DNA of 13,576 nt from Enterocloster bolteae (GTDB lineage: Bacteria; Bacillota_A; Clostridia; Lachnospirales; Lachnospiraceae). Below, piece by piece: positions 7,521 to 13,576 of this stretch. The notes under the pieces are model-generated. The model made no database searches and was not told the DNA's origin. It was given only the letters and a program-made list of their open reading frames with translations. The translations under genes and the position numbers were made by a program. The stretch spans positions 1 to 13,576 of the forward strand of contig JAETTS010000031.1 of assembly GCA_021769025.1 (NCBI GenBank), given 5' to 3'. The number at the start of each line of letters is the position of its first letter. Within the stretch, counting starts at the first letter, position 1.

Positions 7521-7664
7521 TCCAAAATATATCATATTTATATAGAATTCTTCAGGTTTTGGGGAAAGAGGCCGGGTGAGAGTCCGCCCGGTGAGAGTAT
7601 ATAGATTAATTTCATGGGAATATTCATTCTTCATTGAATTGTTTAATGAATCGTGAGGAGGACC
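7521..7664. other. Non-coding spacer with GC-rich direct repeats
   Basis: No gene is seen. The AT-rich part (7521-7557) lies upstream of the operon promoter. A pair of similar 13-14-mers, GCCGGGTGAGAGT (7571-7583) and CGCCCGGTGAGAGT (7585-7598), also forms a 5-bp stem, CCGGG/CCCGG (7572-7576 with 7587-7591). A similar word, CCGCCCGGAGAGG, opens the palindromic element at 7663. A weak ATTCATT/AATGAAT inverted repeat lies near 7622-7651. Confidence 0.4.
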
Positions 7665-7919
7665 GCCCGGAGAGGGCATGATACACTTTCTTCCTGGGCA
7701 CGCTCGCGCTTCGGTGAACACTTGGCGAGGTCTTTTCGAGCCTAGTGTGAACACATACCTGGAGGGTGACGTGAAGGTCTACGCTCCGCTCCGGTCGTTG
7801 CTAAACAAGTGCCACTGGCACTTAGCAACATAGCGGTACGTAAGGTGCTAAAATACAGCACCTAAGTACCGATGGTCTTCAAGTACCCTGGAAGAAAGTG
7901 TATCATGCCCTCTCCGGGC
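7665..7919. repeat. 255-bp palindromic element 2 (30-bp perfect terminal inverted repeats, shared core)
   Basis: The first 30 bp (7665-7694, starting GCCCGGAGAGGGCATGATAC) are exactly complementary to 7890-7919. A second stem joins CCTGG-AGGGTGACGTGAAGG near 7759-7777 to its partner near 7871-7890. Side hairpins are GGTACGTAAGGTGCT/AGCACCTAAGTACC (about 7836-7870) and an imperfect one around 7713-7754. The centre on the minus strand, 7837 to 7773, is the 65-nt core shared with the element at 3813-4051. Here CCGCT pairs with AGCGG and AAGTGCC with GGCACTT, both changed on the two sides relative to the other copy. The outer arms share no similarity with those of element 1. No ORF, transposase or target duplication is visible. 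It separates the spoVA genes from the sugar operon promoter. Confidence 0.9.
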
Positions 7920-8013
7920 TACGTTATCTCTAGCTAAATGAATATGGCATTTTTTCCTGGCATCATGGCATACATTCATACCTTGTTTTGGCTTTGACGG
8001 CAACGTCTGTCTA

Positions 8014-8367
8014 TCATTTCATTTTGGGTTTAAATATCTGGGAGCCCAGGTATCCGAACACTAAGGCTCCGCAGATTCCTGCGGCGCTGGCTGTGAAGCC
8101 GCCTTTGAATACGCCTAAAAGGCCGTCGGTCTGGATTCCTTCCATGACTCCCTTCCACAGTGTGTTTCCAAAGCCCAGGAGAGGTACCGTAGCTCCGGCT
8201 CCGGCCCATTTTGCAAAGGGCTCGTAGATGCCTAAAAATCCCAGAATGCTGCCTGTGACTACAAGGGTTACCATGACCCGGCCTGGCAGCATTTTGGTCT
8301 TGTCCAGAAGAATCTGTACAAGGCCGCAGATAGCTCCGCCTACAAGAAATGCTTTTATATAATCCAT
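8014..8367 (-). CDS. spoVAE: Stage V sporulation protein AE (SpoVAE/SpoVAEB type)
   Basis: The protein has 117 residues, the usual length for this small membrane protein. It begins MDYIKAFLVGGAICGLVQIL and has about three to four hydrophobic segments plus the typical glycine-rich segment AGATVPLLGFGNTLWKGVMEG. The ATG at 8367 is chosen because AAGGAAG lies about 9 bases upstream and the known family begins at this point; the open frame extends upstream to 8454 without family-like sequence. Together with other SpoVA proteins it forms the inner-membrane channel that moves dipicolinic acid into the forespore and out at germination. It lies 124 bp downstream of spoVAD in the same orientation. That spacer is AT-rich and contains CATACGTTA twice (8436-8444, 8452-8460). 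No clear terminator follows the stop. Confidence 0.93.
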   Translation of the reverse strand: MDYIKAFLVGGAICGLVQILLDKTKMLPGRVMVTLVVTGSILGFLGIYEPFAKWAGAGATVPLLGFGNTLWKGVMEGIQTDGLLGVFKGGFTASAAGICGALVFGYLGSQIFKPKMK

Positions 8368-8491
8368 CTGTGTGTCTTCCTTTCTGTGCTGATTTAGTGC
8401 TTGTCTTTTTCCACAGCCCATATCGGCTGCTGCTACATACGTTACATACATCATACGTTATATAATCCTATACGCTATATGCCTTTATGCC

Positions 8492-9499
8492 CTATATACA
8501 TTCTATCATAACTCCGTGGGCAATTCCTGGGATGCTTTTTCCTTCATTGAAGCTGACTGTGGACAGGAGGGCACCGGTGGGGAGAAACAAAACCCGTTTC
8601 CACTCACCTCTCTGAATCTTGGGGAGAATCATGGAGCACAGGGTGACGGCGGAACAGCCGCAGCCGCTTCCTCCGGCATGGGTATCCTGTTTTTCCTTGT
8701 CAAAGATTTCGATGCCGCAGTCCATATATACAGACTCCAGGTCATGGCCTTCTTCTTTCATCATGTCCAGTACAATCTTTCTTCCAACTTCTCCCAGGTC
8801 ACCGGTGATAATCCGGTCATAGTAGGTTTCGTCTACATCGAAGTCTTCGAAGTTCTGGAGAATGGTGTGAACTGCCCCAGGGGCCATGGCTGCTCCCATA
8901 TTCATGGAATCTCTGGCACCAAAGTCCACGATTCTTCCAACTGTCACACCGGTGATTTTTGCTATGCCCTGGCCGCCTTTTCTTATGACTACCGCGCCGC
9001 ACCCTGTCACCGTCCAGGTGGCGGAAAAGGGACGCTGGTTCCCGTATGCCAGGGGAAAACGAAACTGCTTTTCTGCCGTGGCAAAATGGCTGGATGCCAT
9101 AGAGAGAACCTGTTCTGCGTATCCTCCATGGACGGTCATGGCTCCCAGGGCTATGGCTTCTCCCATGGTGGAACAAGCCCCGTATAGCCCGAAGGTGGGA
9201 ATCTCTAAGTCTGCAGTGCCGAAAGAGGTGGCAATCAGCTGGCCCAACAGATCCCCGGCAAAGAGATAGCGAATTTTTTCTTTTTCTGTCCCACTCTTTT
9301 TGATAGCCAGCTGGGCTGCTTTTTTCTGCATCGCGCTTTCCGCTGCCTCCCAGTTCTCTTTTCCACACATGTCATCCTGCTCGATCACATCAATCAGATG
9401 CCCTAACGGCCCCTGGCCCTCCTTCTTTCCCGCCACACTGGCCATTCCGGCGATGAATGGCGGCTCCTCAAAATGGATACTGGCTTTTCCTTTCTCCAT
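8492..9499 (-). CDS. spoVAD: Stage V sporulation protein AD (SpoVAD)
   Basis: The protein has 335 residues, full length for the family. It has a thiolase/FabH-like fold with the conserved IPTFGLYGACSTMGEA around Cys109, FPLAYGNQRPFSATWTVTGCGA, the C-terminal HAGGSGCGCSAVTLCS, and LPTGALLSTVSFNEGKSIPGIAHGV. SpoVAD is known to bind dipicolinic acid and works with SpoVAC and SpoVAE in its transport during sporulation and germination. The ATG at 9499 has AAAGGAG about 10 bases upstream. In most spore formers spoVAC precedes this gene; here the next gene upstream is a divergent Rrf2 regulator. Upstream, TGAATA at 9605-9600 followed by GAAATTA at 9582-9576 is a weak sigma-G-like arrangement that I do not regard as established. 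Confidence 0.96.
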   Translation of the reverse strand: MEKGKASIHFEEPPFIAGMASVAGKKEGQGPLGHLIDVIEQDDMCGKENWEAAESAMQKKAAQLAIKKSGTEKEKIRYLFAGDLLGQLIATSFGTADLEIPTFGLYGACSTMGEAIALGAMTVHGGYAEQVLSMASSHFATAEKQFRFPLAYGNQRPFSATWTVTGCGAVVIRKGGQGIAKITGVTVGRIVDFGARDSMNMGAAMAPGAVHTILQNFEDFDVDETYYDRIITGDLGEVGRKIVLDMMKEEGHDLESVYMDCGIEIFDKEKQDTHAGGSGCGCSAVTLCSMILPKIQRGEWKRVLFLPTGALLSTVSFNEGKSIPGIAHGVMIECI

Positions 9500-9614
9500 G
9501 GCCCTATGCTCCTTTCTATTTTTATCACAGATTCCAATCTTCCGGTATAGGATCTTTACTGACCCAAACTATTAGTAATTTCTCCATTTTTCTTTTTTGT
9601 ATTCATCTTTGTCC

Positions 9615-9643
9615 TTGAAAACCCTATTTCCTTGTAGTATAAT
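9615..9643 (+). promoter_or_regulatory. Sigma-A promoter of the Rrf2 regulator with overlapping inverted repeat
   Basis: TTGAAA (9615-9620), a 17-bp spacer and a perfect TATAAT (9638-9643) make a strong promoter about 50-60 bases before the regulator start. CCTATT (9623-9628) and AATAGG (9641-9646) form an inverted repeat with a 12-bp gap that covers the spacer and -10 box. That is a plausible autoregulatory operator site for the Rrf2 protein; this regulatory reading is inference. Confidence 0.75.
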
Positions 9644-9698
9644 AGGTTGTATTGTTGATTCGTATTTGAGTGATCATTTATTTACAAGGAGATACTAT

Positions 9699-10112
9699 AT
9701 GATTTCTACAAGGGGAAGATATGCTTTACGTGTGATGGTAGATTTGGCACAACAGAACAGAGACGGTTACATTCCGTTGGGTGAGATTGCTTCCAGACAG
9801 GAAATATCAGAAAAATATTTAGAGATTATCTTAAAGATTCTGGTAAAAGAGAAACTGTTAAAAGGCCTTCGCGGCAAAGGCGGCGGTTACAAGCTGACCC
9901 GCTCCCCCTCGGAATATACTGCTTGGGAGATCTTAACATTGACCGAAGGAACGCTTGCCACCGTGGCCTGTCTTGCGCAGGATGGTGAAGGCTGCGCAAG
10001 AAGCCCCAAGTGCCTTACCCTTCCTATGTGGAAGGGATTTGACAAGATGGTATATGAGTACTTTTCCCACATCACACTGGAGGATCTGGTACACGGTCTC
10101 ACTATGGTCTGA
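9699..10112 (+). CDS. Rrf2-family transcriptional regulator with three conserved-type cysteines
   Basis: The protein has 137 residues, full length for the family. It opens with the Rrf2 winged-helix signature MISTRGRYALRVMVDLA, the recognition region EISEKYLEIILKIL and the wing LRGKGGGYKL. Cys91, Cys99 and Cys105 lie in the C-terminal part, spaced C-x7-C-x5-C, close to the C-x5-C-x5-C cluster of IscR. This suggests a bound Fe-S cluster and sensing of iron-sulfur status, redox or nitric oxide, as in IscR/NsrR-type members. The ATG at 9699 has AAGGAG 7 bases upstream; the open frame further upstream has no family sequence. It is transcribed divergently from spoVAD and converges with the PHP gene, overlapping it by 11 bp. 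No isc/suf genes are near, so the target regulon is not indicated. Confidence 0.93.
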   Translation: MISTRGRYALRVMVDLAQQNRDGYIPLGEIASRQEISEKYLEIILKILVKEKLLKGLRGKGGGYKLTRSPSEYTAWEILTLTEGTLATVACLAQDGEGCARSPKCLTLPMWKGFDKMVYEYFSHITLEDLVHGLTMV

Positions 10113-10764
10113 AGGTAAAGCTCCCCTCCTTCAGCATCCGGGCCAGTTCCTTTTCCGATTCCGGAAGAACTGGAACACAGATCCCTGCTCCGGCCAGATC
10201 CTCCACCTGATGAAAATCTGACCCACAGATTCCTGTCAGTTCCTGCTCTTTAGCCCAGGCCTTGGCCATGTCATTGTGAGAATCATGCCGTGGATTTCCA
10301 TTGAGAATCTCTACGCCGCTTAAACACTTAGGATCTGCCGGACTACAGCAGCTGCGGAACGGATGGGCCTGGAAAATCTCAATCCCCGCCAGATTCATCT
10401 CTTTATATACCTGATACAATTCCTTTTCATAGAGCCATGGATGAGCCAGAATATACCCTTCATCCAGTCCATACACCAGAAAGTCATTCTCATCATGAGG
10501 AAACCGAAGTTCCATCCCCAGATAGACCCGAAGCCCCAGTTTCTCCCCTTCTTTTTTGGCCAGACGATATCCGGTTAAAAAAGAATCCACCACATCCATC
10601 CATCTTCTGCCATCTTTGCGGCCATGGACATTCCTGCTGAAATGGTCTGTAACCACCACCCCGTCATAACCTGCCTCCCGGTACATAGCCATTCCCTTCT
10701 TAGCCGAAACCCTTCCGCAGGGACTGCTCTCTGATGTATGTAAATGCAATTCTATCAGTGCCAT
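10102..10764 (-). CDS. PHP-domain metal-dependent phosphoesterase
   Basis: The protein has 220 residues. It shows the PHP (polymerase and histidinol phosphatase) metal-binding motifs in order: HLH at residues 7-9, TDH at 39-41, Glu85 in YLGMELRFP, AHPF with His134, and GSDFH with Asp183 and His185. These residues bind two or three metal ions and hydrolyse a phosphoester. The single-domain form lacks polymerase or HisB parts, so it is a free-standing phosphatase or 5'-3' nucleotide/phosphoesterase (YciV/RNase AM-like or histidinol-phosphatase-like); the substrate is unknown. The ATG at 10764 has AGGAGG 6 bases upstream. The gene has its own near-consensus promoter and its 3' end overlaps the convergent Rrf2 gene by 11 bp, so antisense interference between the two is possible. 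Confidence 0.88.
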   Translation of the reverse strand: MALIELHLHTSESSPCGRVSAKKGMAMYREAGYDGVVVTDHFSRNVHGRKDGRRWMDVVDSFLTGYRLAKKEGEKLGLRVYLGMELRFPHDENDFLVYGLDEGYILAHPWLYEKELYQVYKEMNLAGIEIFQAHPFRSCCSPADPKCLSGVEILNGNPRHDSHNDMAKAWAKEQELTGICGSDFHQVEDLAGAGICVPVLPESEKELARMLKEGSFTFRP

Positions 10765-10802
10765 AATATCCTCCTCTCAAGTAATAACCCAATTCCGCTA
10801 AT

Positions 10803-10831
10803 AGTATAGCCGGTTCCGCAAAACCTGTCAA
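10803..10831 (-). promoter_or_regulatory. Near-consensus sigma-A promoter of the PHP gene
   Basis: On the minus strand a perfect TTGACA (10831 to 10826), a 17-bp spacer and TATACT (10808 to 10803) form a strong promoter about 35 bases before the start codon. The spacer contains GGTT-N6-AACC, and a GCTA/TAGC pair brackets the -10 box; either could be an operator. Confidence 0.85.
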
Positions 10832-11000
10832 TATACCGAACCTTCTCCTTTTTCCTTGTCTTTCTGCCACAAGATACGATATAAAAAATAAAACCTATCT
10901 GTTATCAGGCCATCACAGGCCATACCAGAGAAAGGAACTGACTTCCATGCATTTCGTTCCCACTGCACAGCTCTTCGCCTTGCGCAAATATCCCTAACCA

Positions 11001-11060
11001 CTAAAAAAAGAATCCTGTTCCGCAGGATTCGCCGCCTGCGGCGGGTCGCTTAAACGACAT
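11001..11060 (-). CDS. Possible 19-residue leader-type peptide overlapping a terminator
   Basis: An ATG at 11060 with GGAAAGGA 3 bases upstream opens a frame reading MSFKRPAAGGESCGTGFFF and ending in TAG at 11003-11001. The last codons are the terminator hairpin and its U-tract, so a ribosome translating it would disrupt the terminator. The Shine-Dalgarno and the AU of the start codon lie in a bulge of a stable hairpin. I recognise no family. It may be a leader peptide, or the ORF may be a by-product of a structured non-coding RNA. Confidence 0.25.
   Translation of the reverse strand: MSFKRPAAGGESCGTGFFF
11004..11030 (-). terminator. Intrinsic terminator
   Basis: On the minus strand GAATCCTG (11030-11023), the loop CGGAA and CAGGATTC (11017-11010) form a perfect 8-bp stem followed directly by seven T residues (11009-11003). 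It ends whatever minus-strand transcript crosses 11031-11105, about 170 bases upstream of the PHP promoter. Confidence 0.88.
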
Positions 11061-11103
11061 GATTCCTTTCCGCCGCAGTGCGATCCTCGGGTCACTTTTT
11101 TAT
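11004..11103 (-). ncRNA. Candidate structured small RNA or attenuator leader
   Basis: Read on the minus strand, CTGCGGCGG (11078-11070) pairs perfectly with CCGCCGCAG (11044-11036), and GTCG (11058-11055) with CGAC (11048-11045). An 11-nt bulge, AAAGGAATCAT, contains a ribosome binding site. A second hairpin, CCGCC-GCA-GGCGG (11044-11032), uses the same strand and excludes the first. The unit ends in a strong terminator. TATGAT (11109-11104) could be a -10 box but its -35 is poor (TTATAT). The roughly 100-nt length and mutually exclusive stems suit a small RNA or an attenuator; no known class is recognised. Confidence 0.45.
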
Positions 11104-11133
11104 ATCATAGAACGCACTTTCCTATGATATAAA
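11099..11133. repeat. 12-bp perfect inverted repeat
   Basis: TTTATATCATAG (11099-11110) and CTATGATATAAA (11122-11133) are exactly complementary with an 11-bp spacer. The repeat sits where a promoter for the structured unit at 11004-11103 would lie, between it and the flavoreductase terminator. It may be an operator, or a hairpin that with the U-rich flank aids termination. Confidence 0.7.
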
Positions 11134-11134
11134 G

Positions 11135-11176
11135 AAAGCGGATGCTCCCCAGACACACTCAGGGAACACCCGCTTT
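11135..11176 (-). terminator. Terminator after the flavoreductase gene (bidirectional-looking)
   Basis: The minus-strand sequence AAAGCGGGTGTTCCC (11176-11162) pairs with the 15 bases at 11149-11135, with two G-U pairs and a 12-nt loop. It lies 20 bp after the flavoreductase stop. The U-tract is weak on the minus strand (CTTTATAT) and better on the plus strand (TTTTT at 11174-11178). Confidence 0.7.
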
Positions 11177-11196
11177 TTATCTGTTACTTCTGTCTA

Positions 11197-13576
11197 TTAT
11201 TTGTTATCCTCAACAATTGCCTGAGCCGCTGTACGTCCGGATACAAAGATCTCAACAATGGCGTTGCCGCCCAGACGGTTTCCTCCGTGGATACCGCCGG
11301 TAACCTCGCCGGCTGCATACAGTCCGGGAATCACATTGCCGTCTCCGTCCAGTACGTGGCGATTGATATCAACCGTCAACCCGCCCATGGTATGATGGGT
11401 AGAAGGAGCCATGATTCTTACACGAAGCAGCTCGCCGTCTAACTTGTAGGTACTTGCGTCGTAATTGTCGCTGGAATCCTTGTCTGCCTTACCGATCAGG
11501 TTGCTTGCCTGGCTCTTGCCTGCATCCTCTGGCTGTTTGCCTTCCATGATTGCCTTATCGTATGCCTCGATGGTTGCATAGATAGCCGCCGGATCTGCTT
11601 CCATGCCAAAGTTGTCAAGAACTGCCTGCAGTTCCGCCGGACTGGTCACAAAGTAAACCCTGCCGTCAACCTGTTCCTTGCCGGATACATTGTTGGTGTA
11701 ATCATCGTAGGGATAAGGACGTCCAACCATCACATCTGCATTGGAGAATTCCAGGAACACGCCCTGAGAGCCGCCGTACTCAACGCCATTCTCAAATTCG
11801 CCCAGAGACAGAACGTCACGCTCTGCAGACTCATTTACGAATCTCTTGCCTGTGGTGGGGTTAATGTAAACCGCATAAGTACCTGCGCCAAAGGAAAGAT
11901 TTCCATTGTCGATCCAGGAGATGGGCATCATCTGGGTCCAGCCCTCGCCGGTTGTGCCTGCATTTACTTCCTCGCCCATGGCGATACCGCTTCCGTCCAG
12001 AGAATTCCGGTTGGTCGTCTTGGTGCTGGCGGTGATAAACTTCTTATCCCAGTACTGGTTGGTATCCATAACCTTCTGAATGTTGGCAGCAAAACCGCCG
12101 GTTGCAAGAACCACACCGTTGTTGGCATGGGCAGTTACCTTGGTGCCGTCATACTGGACAGCCTCCACGCCGGTTACCTTGCCGTCCTCCAGAATCAGAT
12201 GCTCTGCTGTGGTGCGGAGCATAATCTGGTTGTCCTTTGCCGTAGGAGCTGTATTCAGTACCGTATTCTGGGTGGTTGCAAAATAAGTACCCCACTGCGC
12301 CGGTACTTCCGGTTTGCCGTCGCCGTCCAGGTCGCCGCCTGCAAACTCATTCTCCCTGTACCAGAGCGCACCGATAAGGGTGGGCTGGGTTGCGTCATTA
12401 AAGTAGGAACCCTGATCCCTCAACCACTCTTTCAGGCCCTGAGCCTCGTTGATGAACTGAGAAACCAGCTCATAATCACCATAGATCCACTCAGACTTGT
12501 CGCTGCTCTGTCTTAAGCCGCCATAGTAGGTCTGGAAAATATGAAGGTTTACGGTGGAGAACAGGGTAATCTCATTCTCCGGAGTGCCGGCATCCAGCTT
12601 CGGCTGTGCCCAGGCCAGATATTCTTTGATCTCTGCCTTCAATGCCTTTAAGGTATCCAGATACTCGGCATGAACACCATGTTTGCTTAAATCATCGATC
12701 TCGCCGATGATGTACTCATTATTCTTGTAATACTCCTCATCGAAAGGCTCCTCAGACCATTCCAGAATCGTCTTTAAGGTATCGATACAGCCCTGGGTGG
12801 ACATTACCTTATCGTAGGATTCTCCGTTGTACTCCCAGGTACCGGTTGTGGCATCCGGATCCTTTGGATCCCATACCAGGTAAGGCATAACCGACTGATA
12901 AGCTCCGCCGGAAACCAGGGTGTTGCCGCCGATCTCAGCGTTTGCTTCCATAATCAGAACCGTCTTGCCGCTTAATGCTGCCTCTGCTGCAGCTGCCATA
13001 CCAGCTCCGCCGCCGCCTACAACCACTACATCATAGGTAACCTCAATATCTTCTCCGGCTTCATGAACCACTGTGTTCTTCTTGAACGCCGCCAGGTCAG
13101 ACACGCCGGCCTGCTCTGCCGCATCATTCAACGCATCCTTCACAGCACGGCTGGTAAAGGTAGCGCCGGATACGCTGTCAATACCAGAACCATTGGCCTC
13201 AATAGCATCCGGGAACATGATGTCAAAGGCCGGGGTTCCTACATGGTTGGTCTCTGCGGAAGTATTCACCACAATATCTGTGATGGCGCTGTCGCTGAAG
13301 GTAACATCCAGGGAAACATCTCCGTTGTAACCAGCTCCCACACCTGTGTATGTACCTGCCGTAAAGGTCAGTTCTCCTCCCCCTGCGCTGACTTCCTCAC
13401 CCTTTGCAAGGGCGATTGCCATGGTTGCTGCCTCTTTTACACCGTTTGATGTAAGGGTTGCTCCGGATACACCGTCAATCTCTGCGCTCTGTGCATCCTT
13501 GATCTGAGCAGCCAGATCCTCGAACGCTGCACCTCCGATGTTGGGAGTCTCATCAGCCCCTTCGATCTTCACATCC
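11197..13576 (-). CDS. FMN/FAD flavoprotein reductase (fumarate/urocanate-reductase-like), N terminus outside window
   Basis: At least 793 residues are in frame and the frame is still open at the window edge; the GTG at 13572 is internal to the protein, not a credible start. Two FMN-bind domains come first, each with an ApbE-type attachment motif: DGVSGAT (Thr codon about 13458) and DSVSGAT (about 13161). A FAD-binding domain follows with VVVGGGGAGMAAAAEA, then GGNTLVSGGAY. Later motifs match flavocytochrome c fumarate reductase: GKRFVNESAERD (Arg counterpart of the proton-donating Arg), HHTMGGL and GGNRLGGNAIVE. No CxxCH haem motif is present. Such proteins are normally exported, carry covalent FMN and reduce fumarate, urocanate or other alkenoic acids in anaerobic respiration. 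A DLDGDGKPE segment (about 12333-12307) resembles a calcium-binding loop and is unusual. The acceptor substrate is unknown. A terminator follows the stop. Confidence 0.93.
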   Translation of the reverse strand, partial: DVKIEGADETPNIGGAAFEDLAAQIKDAQSAEIDGVSGATLTSNGVKEAATMAIALAKGEEVSAGGGELTFTAGTYTGVGAGYNGDVSLDVTFSDSAITDIVVNTSAETNHVGTPAFDIMFPDAIEANGSGIDSVSGATFTSRAVKDALNDAAEQAGVSDLAAFKKNTVVHEAGEDIEVTYDVVVVGGGGAGMAAAAEAALSGKTVLIMEANAEIGGNTLVSGGAYQSVMPYLVWDPKDPDATTGTWEYNGESYDKVMSTQGCIDTLKTILEWSEEPFDEEYYKNNEYIIGEIDDLSKHGVHAEYLDTLKALKAEIKEYLAWAQPKLDAGTPENEITLFSTVNLHIFQTYYGGLRQSSDKSEWIYGDYELVSQFINEAQGLKEWLRDQGSYFNDATQPTLIGALWYRENEFAGGDLDGDGKPEVPAQWGTYFATTQNTVLNTAPTAKDNQIMLRTTAEHLILEDGKVTGVEAVQYDGTKVTAHANNGVVLATGGFAANIQKVMDTNQYWDKKFITASTKTTNRNSLDGSGIAMGEEVNAGTTGEGWTQMMPISWIDNGNLSFGAGTYAVYINPTTGKRFVNESAERDVLSLGEFENGVEYGGSQGVFLEFSNADVMVGRPYPYDDYTNNVSGKEQVDGRVYFVTSPAELQAVLDNFGMEADPAAIYATIEAYDKAIMEGKQPEDAGKSQASNLIGKADKDSSDNYDASTYKLDGELLRVRIMAPSTHHTMGGLTVDINRHVLDGDGNVIPGLYAAGEVTGGIHGGNRLGGNAIVEIFVSGRTAAQAIVEDNK

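Noticed and set aside
7464..7754. 96-codon minus-strand frame between spoVAE and the sugar operon
   Set aside because: It runs from inside the palindromic element through the operon promoter. It has no convincing ribosome binding site or domain.
8368..8491. Longer spoVAE start (to 8454) and repeat system in the spoVAD-spoVAE spacer
   Set aside because: The extra N-terminal residues do not resemble the family. The CATACGTTA pair and other TA-rich words are too short and irregular to call an element.
8516..9187. 223-codon open frame on the plus strand
   Set aside because: It is antisense to spoVAD, which is unambiguous; no family features.
8817..9368. 183-codon open frame on the minus strand
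   Set aside because: Another frame of spoVAD with low-complexity Arg/Ser/His-rich product.
9576..9605. Sigma-G-like promoter (TGAATA and GAAATTA) upstream of spoVAD
   Set aside because: The -35 fits but the -10 matches only about five of seven positions, and an alternative (ATTACTA) has a 20-bp spacing. Expected by function but not supported enough to annotate.
10856..10997. Plus-strand promoter (TTGTCT-N18-TATAAA, 10856-10885) followed by a 16-codon ORF (ATG at 10947, TAA at 10995-10997)
   Set aside because: The boxes are moderate and a weak AAAGGAA site is present, but no plus-strand gene or terminator follows and the peptide has no recognisable feature.
13557..13572. GTG at 13572 as the start of the flavoreductase
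   Set aside because: The frame is open to the window edge, no ribosome binding site precedes it, and the first FMN domain would be cut, so the gene is partial.

Overview
The window looks like a chromosome segment from a spore-forming, anaerobic Firmicute, most likely a Lachnospiraceae gut clostridium (Enterocloster/Hungatella-like). The reasons are spoVA sporulation genes, a YesM-type sensor, an ABC sugar importer without its own ATPase, an FMN/FAD flavoreductase of the anaerobic-respiration type, AGGAGG ribosome binding sites and a GC content near 50%. The assignment is inference; no rRNA or tRNA gene is present.

Region 1 (about 7520 down to 1, all minus strand) is one long carbohydrate-use operon. 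In order of transcription it has a promoter near 7492-7520, a heptad-repeat leader, a ketose 3-epimerase-like TIM-barrel protein, an overlapping SDR dehydrogenase, an unannotated 52-residue ORF, a lipoprotein solute-binding protein, two MalF/MalG-type permeases, a cytoplasmic five-bladed beta-propeller glycosidase, and the N-terminal half of a membrane sensor kinase that leaves the window. The likely logic is sensing, import, hydrolysis, then epimerisation and oxidation of an unusual sugar or glycoside.

Region 2 (7521-8013) is a large intergenic stretch dominated by a 255-bp palindromic element. A second palindromic element (239 bp) lies between the binding-protein and permease genes. The long outer arms of the two elements are unrelated in sequence, but both enclose the same 65-nt core (55/65 identical). 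Two pairs of compensatory changes preserve its stems. This is the best candidate for an undescribed system in the window.

Region 3 (8014-9499, minus) holds spoVAD and spoVAE; spoVAC is not next to them. A strong divergent promoter drives an Rrf2-family regulator with three cysteines (plus strand, 9699-10112). The regulator converges on and overlaps by 11 bp a PHP-domain phosphoesterase (minus), which has its own near-consensus promoter.

Region 4 (10765-11196) is intergenic. It holds a compact structured minus-strand unit: a hairpin whose bulge contains a Shine-Dalgarno sequence and start codon, an alternative hairpin, a 19-codon ORF, and a textbook intrinsic terminator that the ORF runs through. 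Upstream of it are a 12-bp perfect inverted repeat and a second terminator.

Region 5 (11197-13576, minus) is a large flavoprotein reductase with two FMN-attachment motifs and a fumarate-reductase-like FAD domain, truncated at its N terminus by the window edge. No CRISPR array, transposase, integrase or rRNA/tRNA gene was recognised.
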